Below, in pieces: positions 10,206 through 18,733 of a stretch of DNA of 33,546 bases (position 1 is the stretch's first letter; each line of letters begins with the position of its first letter). The stretch comes from Zelonia costaricensis. Its lineage: Eukaryota; Euglenozoa; Kinetoplastea; Trypanosomatida; Trypanosomatidae. Position numbers and translations under genes: made by a program. The notes under the pieces were generated by a model. The model had not been told where the DNA came from, ran no database searches, and worked only from the letters and a program-made list of their open reading frames with translations. The stretch spans positions 1-33,546 of the forward strand of contig JASAOO010003265.1 in NCBI GenBank assembly GCA_030849075.1, written 5' to 3'.

Positions 10206-10217
10206 CTAGAGCTCTAG
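10206..10217. other. 12-bp perfect palindrome in the 5'UTR
   Basis: CTAGAGCTCTAG is its own reverse complement and lies 15 nt upstream of the hypothetical protein start codon, within the predicted 5'UTR. It could be chance or a protein or RNA-dimer site; nothing else supports a function. Confidence 0.5.
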
Positions 10218-10266
10218 ACGCGGGGGAAGGGGGGTAGCAGTACGGCGTACGCGAGCTAAGCGGGTG

Positions 10267-10297
10267 CTTTAAAAAGGCCAAGAACAAAAGAAAGGCG
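10267..10297 (-). promoter_or_regulatory. Probable trans-splice acceptor of the hypothetical protein gene
   Basis: On the minus strand, CTTTCTTTTGTTCTTGGCC then TTTTTAAAG ends in AG at 10268-10267, about 75 nt before the ATG at 10191. Another AG lies a few bases further on, so the exact site is uncertain. A T13 run (A13 on plus at 10362-10374) lies about 100 nt further upstream. Confidence 0.45.
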
Positions 10298-12916
10298 TGT
10301 GCGTTAGTGGCGCGGGTGTGAGGTGTCCACGACAGAGCAGCAGCAGAGACGGGGCCGTGCCAAAAAAAAAAAAACAACGAGTTCGCAGAGAGTCCGCCGA
10401 CACGTACACGAGCACGTGCACGACGGGCCGTGCACCGCAATGCGCAACGCAGCAAGAAACAGAGCAAAACAGAAAAAGGGGAAGCAACAGACAAACACAC
10501 ACGCACACGCAAGTCACAGTAGGGCCGGGCGACACTCGCGCACAGAGTACAGTGAGAAGGCCAGACGAACGAAAACAGAACAGCGCCTGCGCAGCAGTAC
10601 ACACACTGGGGAGGAGGAGGGGGGGCGGGTTGGCGGGTTGGCGGGGAGGTGGCAAAGGGAATGTGGTGGAGGCAGGAAAGCGGGGCAGGTCGAGGGCACG
10701 CCGTCGGCCACTTCGAAAAAAGACGCACCTGATGCGGAAAAGACGGCCTAGGGAGAGCGAGAGAGAGTGAGTGAGATGAAGGGAAAGGTGGAGGGGAAAG
10801 CAAGAGCAAGCGAAGCGCAGGCGCAGCCCACGAGAAGCTGTCTCGAACTGCTGGCCCTTGTCCCTTTTTTTTTCTTCTTCTTCTCCCCTTTTTGTTAGCC
10901 TGTGTACGGGACGGCGGTTTCCAAAGGCAAAACCAAAAACAACAGAAGGAAAGGCAGAGACGTCGTGCACGCGACGTCTCAAAAGGCCAGAAGGCGAAGA
11001 GACGGCAGAGGAAGGAAGCGAGACAAATCGAGTCGTGGCAGGAGCTGAGAAGCCCCCTGGCGCGCGCGAGGGCAAGGGTGAATAGATCGACACACACACA
11101 AAAAAAAGGAAACAGTTCTTGCTCTGCCGGCGCGGGGACGGGGGAAGAAAGAAAAGATGCTCGGTGAATCCTGTCAAGGCACACTGCCCCGGGTGGGGGT
11201 GCAATGGGCGCACCAACAAGGAGTTGTTGAGGTGAGGAAAAGGAGCGCGTGAGCTCGAAATGCTCTGACGTTCGTGTCAAGCGACGTCGACAGATGGAAG
11301 GACAGGGCGGGGGAGCTGGGGCGGTGTACTGCGTCAAATCAATGTCTGTGTGTCTGTGCGGGGGGTGGGACAGGGGGCCGGGGAGGGGGGGGGGCACTGT
11401 AGAAGAACAAACTGAAGGGAGACAGCTGGCTGCGACTGTCCGTGAACAACCAAGGGGGGAGGAGGGGCAACGACACTGCGCCCCCCAAAAGGGACAAGGA
11501 AATAGCGAAGAGATGAGGAAGAAGAAGTGAATCGTCTTCTCGTTTTCCCCGTCTCAATAAACGTAGTGCAGACGTGTGCCTTCGAGCAGATGTGCTGCCA
11601 GCGAAGAGGAAAAGCGTCACGTTTGTGTATGTGCAGCGCGGCGTGTGTAGGGGTGAAAGATTTGGGTGAGTTGAGGGAAGGAAAGACAAAGAAAAAGAAG
11701 AAGACAGCAGCACTGAGTCGAACAACAACAACAACAACAACAGAAAATACACGTTTTTTTAAAAAGATCGGGAAAGCGGAAAACGGTTTACGGGCGCGGC
11801 GGCGCACGCGGCGCAGGGCGAAGGGGGCGAGAAACGGCGGGCCCGCAGAACTGCGGCGTGTAGGCTAGTCTGCCCGCTCGCAACTCCGACCCCTCTCCTT
11901 TCCACCGCTTTTGTGTGTGTCCCTCGGCTTGTCTTCTCGGGCCCACGGGGGTTTCCCCGGCAGGGACAGCAAGCCGCGCGCACGGCACGTCGGTCAGCTG
12001 CTATCCTCTCGCGGGGAGCGGGGGGTGGAAGAAAGAGAAGAGGGTGAGGACCACAGTGCACCGTCGCCGATGTGTTTTGGATTGAGTGTTTGGCTGCAAC
12101 GGAGGGTTGCCGTGCGCACCACAGTCACCGATGTGGTCGGCGCTGCAGATGTGCAGGCTGAAGGTGCACACAACTGCACTTGCAAAGGTGTTTGGAGGGG
12201 GGAACGGGAATGCAGAGTCGAGAGGCGGAGAGGGTGAGGAGGTTCAGTGAGTGAAAGACAGAAGATGGAAGAGGACGAAAATCGAACACAGCTGTTGTCG
12301 TTCGGGGTGATGTGCCATTGTCAGCGTTTGCGCCTCTTCGAGCAACACGTCTTCGGCGCGGCCCTCGACTGAGGCGCAGTGAGAGACTCGCCCGCGTGAG
12401 AGCACAAAGGGTGCGCGGATCCGTCAGACGGACCCTCCACCTGGTGCCCTGGACCTCGCCGCGACGAAGCACCGAGCCGCTGCGCGCCGCGATACAGCAC
12501 TGGTCGCTGATCTCGCAACCCGGAGGCCGCCCGCCTCTTTTGCCTCAGCGCATGCAGGTACCCTTGCATCGAGTGTCCTTTGTCTCTCACAAGCGACGCT
12601 TTGATGCTCTTCTTTTTTCTTTTTTCCCCTTTTCCAGAGTGCTCTTTGCGTAGAGGGCAGGAGGACAAAGGACTAGAGAGAGAGAGACAGGGGGGCGGGG
12701 CATTGCCGCAAAGCTCACATAGAATCCGCAAGAGAAACCACCGAAAAGGGAAAAAAACAAAAAAGCGAGGGAGTCAGAGACAAAACGAGAAGTCGAGGGC
12801 AACAAGAGCACCACCTACTTTCACCAGCATCAACACTGTGAGCAACAAAAGAGCGCAGCAAGACGTCACCGTGGCATTTGCAAGGCGACACGAAGCCTTA
12901 CAGAAACACGACTGAG

Positions 12917-12934
12917 ACACACACACACACACAC
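12917..12934. repeat. CA/TG microsatellite
   Basis: (AC)9 on plus in the spacer downstream of the ALIX-like gene; a second run of about 8 units is at 13091-13107. Confidence 0.9.
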
Positions 12935-13207
12935 GCACAAAAGAGAGAGAGCAAGCGAACACAGGAAGAAGAAGGGGGCAGAAAAGAGGAGAGGCACAAA
13001 TATACCACTAAAGCCGAACAGAGTGGAGAAGAAAAAGAAGACAGCTCATCGGTTGGAGACGCACAAACGCTACGCCTTCACTTGTCGAGACACACACACA
13101 CACACACGCCCCCTGTGCGCGAGGGTTGAGCCCCGATAACCGACGCCACAGAAGAAACTAACCAAAAAGGGACGAACAGTGGCGACGCAGCCAGCACAAA
13201 AAATGCA

Positions 13208-13229
13208 GACGGCGGGGAGTGCCGCCGTC
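13208..13229. other. Perfect GC-rich stem-loop
   Basis: GACGGCGG (13208-13215), loop GGAGTG (13216-13221), CCGCCGTC (13222-13229). Eight of eight pairs match. It lies about 800 nt downstream of the ALIX-like stop codon, in its likely 3'UTR. Role unknown. Confidence 0.7.
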
Positions 13230-14016
13230 CGCTCGAGTCTTTTGCGCCGCCATTTTCGGTGCCGCAGGAGAGGGGAGGAGAGCTAGCCGAACGCACACCC
13301 GTATCAAAACCAACCGGCGCACCTGCGCCTCCCCAACTGATGAAAGCCGTGTACCGTTGGCTGCTCAACAAAAGAAAAGAGGGGGGCGAGTGTTGGCGTG
13401 AGAAGACGCGCTAGGGAGAAAAGGTGCCACCAGGAGGGGGGGAGGTGCACGAAGTGCGCCACCCTCCTGCGCGTGGCCCAACCGCGTCGCCCACATGGCG
13501 CTCAACACCAGTCTCAGAGCGCGCACCCGACCAGCAACCAAGCGAGGGAGGAGGAGGAGGAGGGAGGGAACATGAAGGGAAGAGAAACAGCTGAGCGAAC
13601 AGAAACGCCTTCGGCGCGAGCAGAGTCGTGCAGGCGCGCGTATGCACGATGGTGTCTTCCTTCTTTCTGCTGTTGATGCACTGGGCGGGAAGAAGAGGGG
13701 GGTAGCTTCAGATATACACACACCTGAAAGTGGGCTGGGGGAGGGGGCAAGGAGGTGTGATGCTGCCACTCAGCCTGTGGCACACGAGCTCACACATACT
13801 CGTCACCCGCGCTTCCGATTTCCTCTCCTCGCTTCCACGGTGACTGCTAGTCTTCGCAGGCGAGAGGGGCACGACACAGATCTACCGCTGGTGTCTCGTG
13901 GCCCAGCCGGGCAATGCAGAGTGAGGCGTGCGAGGCGGAAGGAGGGCGAGGGGGGAGGGGGGGTGACGCCGGTGAAGCTCATGTGCGCTAGGTCGGATGC
14001 GTGTCGCTTGCGTAGC

Positions 14017-16842
14017 CTACAGGGCACCTGGCGGCTTGTAGGACGGGTAGCCGTTCGTCGCGTCGTGCTGCGGCGGCGGGTACTGGTACGCACTGCCGTT
14101 CGGCGACGGCGCCGGCCGCACCGATGGCATCGGTGCCATGGAGCTGAGCTGGTCGTACGACGGCGGAGGGGGCGGGTACGGGTAGCCGGAGGAAGGCGCA
14201 GGTGCCGCATGAGCGTACTGCGGCTGATACTGCTGCTGCTGTGGTGGAGCTTGGTACTGCTGCTGCTGCTGCGGCGGGGGCTGGTACTGCTGCGGTGGAG
14301 GCTGGTACTGCGGCTGCTGCTGCTGCTGGGGGTGCAGCGGCGACGGCGGCGGTGGGGGGTACTGGTAGACCGACGCCGCATGCGATGGTGGCGCTGTCGC
14401 TGACGGCTGCTGCTGCTGTTGCTGTTGCTGTTGATACTGGGCGTAGTGACCCTGTGGCACCTGCTGCTGCAGGGAGCTGATCTGGTTCTGCAGGTTCTCC
14501 TGCCGCCGCCGCGACTCCTGGATTTGGCTTTCGGCGTCCTGCATCTCGCTCATCTTGGCCGCAATCTGCGCGTCCAGCCGGCTCTGCACCTCCTGCGCCT
14601 GCAGGTCACGGCTCATCGTGTACGACTTGGCGTTGCCGAGTGTGGCTTCGATTTCATCAACGGCCTTCGTGCCGTACTGCACCACGCCGGCGAAGTCCTT
14701 CTTGAGCTCCTGGTAGAGCGAGCAGGCGTTCTCGAGGCCGTTCGAGACCTTCTGGATCTCCGCCGCGACGGGGTCGGTGCTCTGCAGCGTGCCGATCTGC
14801 TCCATCAGCTCCTCCGCCTTGGGCACGAGCGCCCGCTCCTGTCGCACCTTCTCGTTGACGCGCTCAATAGCGTCAGAGATGTCCTTGGCGCCCTTGGCCA
14901 GCATCGCGTCCCGCTGCGTCGACTCGACCGAGGAAATGCTGAAGACAACGTCGTCGGACTCGAGCTTGTCCTGCAGCACCTTCTCCTCGGCCGCCTGCTC
15001 CTTCTCGATCCGCTCCTTTGCCGCAACCAGCTCCTTCAGCTTCGCCACGAGCTCCATCACCTTGCCAGACTGCTGGCGTGCCTCCTTCGTCTCTACAAAC
15101 GGCATCAGCGCGTCGAGGTCGCTGATGGGCCAGTCGAGGCGGGCGATGTTGCGGATGTTGTCCTCCAGCGTCTGCTTGGCCGCGTTGAAGGGCTTGACGA
15201 ACCACTGCTGGAGCCCACTCTCGTGCTCGGCGATGGCGGCCGAGATAGTGCGGTAGTCGGGGGTCTGGTCCGTGGCGGGGTGCACAGCGCGCCACATCTT
15301 CTCCCCGTACGCCTCGGCAAAGCGCGCGTCCGTCTTCTTGTCCTTGTCCAGCTCCGCCTTCAGCTCCTTCAGCTTGTTCTCCGCCACCTGGTACATCTCG
15401 CTGCACGTGTTGACGTTGTTCATTAGCACGTCTGTCACGCTGGCCGTCGCGCCGCTGGCACTCTTGTTCTCGTCGCGCAGCTTCAGAATGTTGGAGCGCA
15501 GCGGCTCCGGCACGCGGCCGCGACCCTCAAACTCGCCCGACATCGTCTGGATCGCCGCCGAGACGCCGAGCGTCTGCAGCTTGGCCTGCGTGCTCTTGCG
15601 CGTGTGCGCGGCGGCCGAGGTGCACACGTTGACGAGGTTGCGCTGCTTGTCGCGCCAGGCCGTGGCGGTTTTGGCGATGTGCGCCGGGATGATGCCAAAG
15701 AACGGGTCGGAGCCGCGTGAGGAGACGAAGCGGACGAAGCTGGCGTGCTCGGTCGCCGTGCCCAGCGGGCGGGGCAGCCCGACCGGGTCGGGCACGTCCT
15801 TGGGGATGCGCGCAAAGTACACGGAGGTGTTCGCCTTCTCCGCCTTGTCCTCCGCCGTGTTGGTGCTCGTGACAATGCTGTTGACCCAAACCGTGAGCGG
15901 CTGGTTGGGCATGCGGGGCAGCTTCGTGAGGTGCTCCTTGGCGCGGCGGTAGTGGGCGATGGCCTCGCCCATCTCGCCCTCCGACTCCCCCTTGGCACCG
16001 AGGTGCAGGTGGGCGCGTGCCTTGAACAGGCAGACGTTGGCGCTGAGGTGCGCCTCCACGTCCCTGGCGTTGGCCGCCCGCTTCGTGAGCCACACCGACG
16101 TCTTGAAGGAGGAGAGCACGTCCTCATACTGCTTCGCCGCCTCGGCCGCGATCTTCGACAGCATGTCCTGCTTACCCTTCATCGCCTCCTCCGCCTTCAG
16201 GTAGCCGCAGTGGTGCGCCTGGGCGAGGCACAGCCGCGTCAGCATGGTGAGGGAGTCGCGCTTCATGTCGCCCTTGGTGAGCTGGTCGGACGGCAGCCGG
16301 TCCAGCATCGACGAAACCATCTCGTAGTACCCGGCGGCGTTTTGGAAGTTCTTGTATGCCTCCTTGACTTCCTCGGCTGCGCCGGTGTGCGCCTGCGTCG
16401 CCGCGACGTACGCGTAGGAGGCGGCTAGGTTGTAGACGCAGCTGACCAGCTCGGAGTTCGAATTGCCGCTCTCGTACTTGGCGGACTCGTCGAAGCTGTC
16501 CCGCCACACAAAGCGCAGGCTCTTGCTCACCTGCCCGCTGTGCAGCGGCAGGTGCGCCTGGGCCTGCCCGACGAGGCGGCAGTAGCGCAGCAGGGTGTGG
16601 CTGATGAAGCTCTCGTTGGGGGTGCGCTTCGAATCGTCGAGGGTGCACGTCTTGACGATGGTGTTGTGGTACGCCGCCATGGACTTGATGGCGTCATCGA
16701 CGGCGGTGGTGTTGTTGCTGGAGTGGTTTGTGGCGATGTACCGCGAGCACAGCGACCAGTCCGGGATGTCCTTCTCGCCTTGCCGGAACGGCAGGAGGAT
16801 GAACCGGTCCGGCGAGTGGTTAAGCGGGGTGGCGCCGGACAT
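14017..16842 (-). CDS. ALIX/BRO1-domain protein (PDCD6IP/Bro1/PalA family), 941 aa
   Basis: Start ATG at 16842, about 50 nt after a probable splice acceptor; stop TAG at 14017-14019. Length fits ALIX (human about 870 aa) with a longer tail. Residues 1 to about 390 form a BRO1 domain, with the family's N-terminal look (RFILLPFRQGEKDI) and TPR-like helices (LAASYAYVAATQ, HYRRAKEHL). Residues about 390-720 correspond to the V domain, a long helical region, followed by a coiled coil to about 790 (LQAQEVQSRLDAQIAAK, QNQISSLQQQ). The last 150 residues are Gln/Pro/Tyr-rich with a PPSY (PPxY) motif. In the family, BRO1 binds ESCRT-III, the V domain binds YPxL-type motifs, and the tail recruits partners; roles are multivesicular-body sorting, membrane scission or pH signalling. 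These apply here by homology. I see no P(S/T)AP motif for TSG101/Vps23. Identity of the family is strong; the exact role (ALIX, Bro1 or PalA) is open. Confidence 0.9.
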   Translation of the reverse strand: MSGATPLNHSPDRFILLPFRQGEKDIPDWSLCSRYIATNHSSNNTTAVDDAIKSMAAYHNTIVKTCTLDDSKRTPNESFISHTLLRYCRLVGQAQAHLPLHSGQVSKSLRFVWRDSFDESAKYESGNSNSELVSCVYNLAASYAYVAATQAHTGAAEEVKEAYKNFQNAAGYYEMVSSMLDRLPSDQLTKGDMKRDSLTMLTRLCLAQAHHCGYLKAEEAMKGKQDMLSKIAAEAAKQYEDVLSSFKTSVWLTKRAANARDVEAHLSANVCLFKARAHLHLGAKGESEGEMGEAIAHYRRAKEHLTKLPRMPNQPLTVWVNSIVTSTNTAEDKAEKANTSVYFARIPKDVPDPVGLPRPLGTATEHASFVRFVSSRGSDPFFGIIPAHIAKTATAWRDKQRNLVNVCTSAAAHTRKSTQAKLQTLGVSAAIQTMSGEFEGRGRVPEPLRSNILKLRDENKSASGATASVTDVLMNNVNTCSEMYQVAENKLKELKAELDKDKKTDARFAEAYGEKMWRAVHPATDQTPDYRTISAAIAEHESGLQQWFVKPFNAAKQTLEDNIRNIARLDWPISDLDALMPFVETKEARQQSGKVMELVAKLKELVAAKERIEKEQAAEEKVLQDKLESDDVVFSISSVESTQRDAMLAKGAKDISDAIERVNEKVRQERALVPKAEELMEQIGTLQSTDPVAAEIQKVSNGLENACSLYQELKKDFAGVVQYGTKAVDEIEATLGNAKSYTMSRDLQAQEVQSRLDAQIAAKMSEMQDAESQIQESRRRQENLQNQISSLQQQVPQGHYAQYQQQQQQQQQPSATAPPSHAASVYQYPPPPPSPLHPQQQQQPQYQPPPQQYQPPPQQQQQYQAPPQQQQYQPQYAHAAPAPSSGYPYPPPPPSYDQLSSMAPMPSVRPAPSPNGSAYQYPPPQHDATNGYPSYKPPGAL
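14220..14450 (-). repeat. In-frame CAG/CAA and CCG/CCA repeat region in the ALIX-like gene
   Basis: The 3' part of the gene encodes several runs of 4-9 Gln separated by Pro/Tyr-rich segments. On plus it appears as interrupted CTG/TTG triplets. Such tracts vary readily in length between strains; the frame is kept here. Confidence 0.8.
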
Positions 16843-16892
16843 GCTTCTCTTCCTTCTTCGTGTGGTTGGTTTGTATTGTTCTTTTTCTTGTT

Positions 16893-16955
16893 CTTGACAG
16901 CAGCAGCAACAGCAGCAACGACGGCACGTCGACAAGCAGAAATGGGGGTGAGGGG
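16893..16955 (-). promoter_or_regulatory. Probable trans-splice acceptor of the ALIX-like gene
   Basis: Sense strand reads CCCCTCACCCCCATTTCTGC followed by a CTG/TTG-repeat stretch and AG at 16894-16893, about 50 nt before the ATG at 16842. A C14 run on the sense strand (G14 on plus, 16986-16999) lies just upstream. Confidence 0.5.
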
Positions 16956-16985
16956 TGCAAAGGGAATGATGAGCGAAGGGGAGGA

Positions 16986-16999
16986 GGGGGGGGGGGGGG
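16986..16999. repeat. Poly-G tract (G14)
   Basis: Run of 14 G on plus (C14 on the sense strand), just upstream of the ALIX-like acceptor, where it may add to the pyrimidine tract. Confidence 0.85.
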
Positions 17000-17450
17000 C
17001 AGACAAGGCAGGAGGTGTGAGGGGACGTCGGCGGCGGGGTCTGCACGGGGCTATGCGACGCGGCAGAAGAGAGAGAGAAGAGGAGGGGGGGGGTGTCAAC
17101 GGAGAAGAAGGAGCGACCGTGGGTCACGTGTACCCACGACTCTGACCAGCGCCACAGCGAGAGCAAGAAAAACTACGGGGAAAAGGGGGAAGTGGGACGG
17201 GGGAGGTGAGTTCGCACAAGAAGGTTGTCGCAGCCGTCACACAATTCAGTCGCGTTCTCTTCCAAATATCAACAGCACGACGCACTGCCAAGATAAAAAG
17301 GAGGGCGATTCCGTGTTACACGCATACACCGTGTCGAGTCCCTCTGGCCACAAGAGGAGCTGAGCAGTCAATCCGACGCACCTCGAAAACACAAAAAAAA
17401 AGAAACAGAGAAGGAAGAGCCCAGCGCTGCAGAGTGCCACGCGCACGTAG

Positions 17451-17470
17451 ACACACACACACACACACAC
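17451..17470. repeat. CA/TG microsatellite
   Basis: (AC)10 on plus in the spacer between the dynein chain and ALIX-like genes. Confidence 0.9.
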
Positions 17471-18733
17471 GTAGATGGGAATCCGTCGGCTTCTTTGAGA
17501 AGGAGGCGCGGTGTGAACAGCAAGAAAAGGGAAAGAGAGCGCTCGTCGAGACGCGCGTCTACCTCGCAGCAACAAAGAGCCGGAGAAGGCGCTAGTTAGG
17601 GAAAAAAGATGACGTGGGGGGGGGGCGCAGCGAAGGAGTGCTCGATGTGGTGTGTTTCTCTTTTGGGGGGTTTCTACGGACTAGTTAGACGTAGCAGACT
17701 ACGACGGTCAACGCGGAAAAGAGCTATCGCAGCGCGGTGTGGGTACGCAAGTCGGTGGCAACACGTGTGAGTCGTTGGATATGGCCGTACGGTGGTGACC
17801 GGAGGTGGAGCGGAGCGGGGGGGAGCGAGTAGGAGGCAAGCGGAGTACGGAAAGTCGAAAAGTGAAGACTAGACATGTATAAGGGAAACACAGGACTGTC
17901 CCGATCGGCAGGCTGGTTCTGACGGACACTGCTGTCGACATCCGAGAAGGTACGCCACAGACGCGACACGCCCTCCTCCCCCCCCTGGCGCGCCAAAGCC
18001 TGCTCGTCAGATGGAAACTCCGCAGCGATGCACCGCACAACTCCACTGCGTCCGTAGAGAAAGCAGATGTGCAGGGGTAAAGAGAGACGAGGGAGGCAGG
18101 AGGAGGGAGAAGCGGCAAGGCCAACACCCTCAGCTCCGCCGCACGCTCAACTCTCCCATGAGTCAGCCTTCAAGAGCGTGGGGTCGTGTTCCCGCGAGCA
18201 GAAACGTTTTCTGGTGGCTTGACATGTTTTTCCCTTTTGTCGTCTGCTTTTGTGTGTGGTTCTATCAAATACAAGGCCGTGCGCAGTGTCGCACAGCATC
18301 ACGAGCGAGGGGGCCGCGCGGTTTCCACCCTACATTACATGGTCCTCCCAGGGGGGGAGGGAGGGACAGTGCGCGCTCGGGGTCGCCCCTCGATCCGCCT
18401 CGACGAGGAAGGAGATGCGGAAAAGGGTACGCGAGACGGACGCGGTGTGCGTGCACGCAGAGGGGTGGGTAAACGCACGCGACGAAGATGGCGGTTGGTA
18501 TGTACATGCACGTGGCGCGCCTCCACAACAGGGGCACGAAAACAACCAAAGACGAGATACAGAGCCGCGCTCCACACCACACGCACACGGCAATTGCTGC
18601 TGCCTCAGCCCTTCCCGCGGGAAACAAAGAAGGGAAGAAAACGTCTGCTCAGCAGTGCGCGACTTCCTGATGCAGCCGCTTCTCATCAACACCGCCCTCA
18701 GGCTGTGTGAAAAAAAGAGGAGGGGGCATTCTT

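Larger units (their letters stand above)
10192..14016. other. Spacer between ALIX-like gene and hypothetical gene
   Basis: About 3.8 kb with no supported gene. It should hold the 3'UTR of the ALIX-like gene and the acceptor and 5'UTR of the hypothetical gene. Most is A/G-rich on plus with CA microsatellites (12917-12934 and 13091-13107). A stretch of more balanced composition lies at about 12300-12560. A perfect 8-bp stem-loop is at 13208-13229. Plus-strand pyrimidine tracts followed by AG lie at about 10865-10898 and 12603-12640. The frames within it are Cys/Ser/Pro or Lys/Arg low complexity. Confidence 0.7.
16843..18733. other. Spacer between dynein chain gene and ALIX-like gene
   Basis: About 1.9 kb, no supported gene. 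It contains the 3'UTR of the dynein chain gene and the acceptor and 5'UTR of the ALIX-like gene. It includes G14 at 16986-16999 and an (AC)10 run at 17451-17470. The frames inside are low complexity. Confidence 0.7.

Noticed and set aside
14220..14450. Regular short repeats resembling an array
   Set aside because: They are in-frame Gln/Pro codons of the ALIX-like tail, not spacer-separated repeats; CRISPR does not apply to this nuclear eukaryotic DNA.
14419..15426. 335-codon plus-strand frame
   Set aside because: Antisense to the ALIX-like gene, with Leu/Arg/Val-rich composition and no domain. The minus frame has a clear family match.
17451..17470. CA/GT tracts as possible replication origin or centromere marks
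   Set aside because: Such microsatellites occur throughout all spacers in this window, and there is no strand switch that would mark a transcription start or origin.
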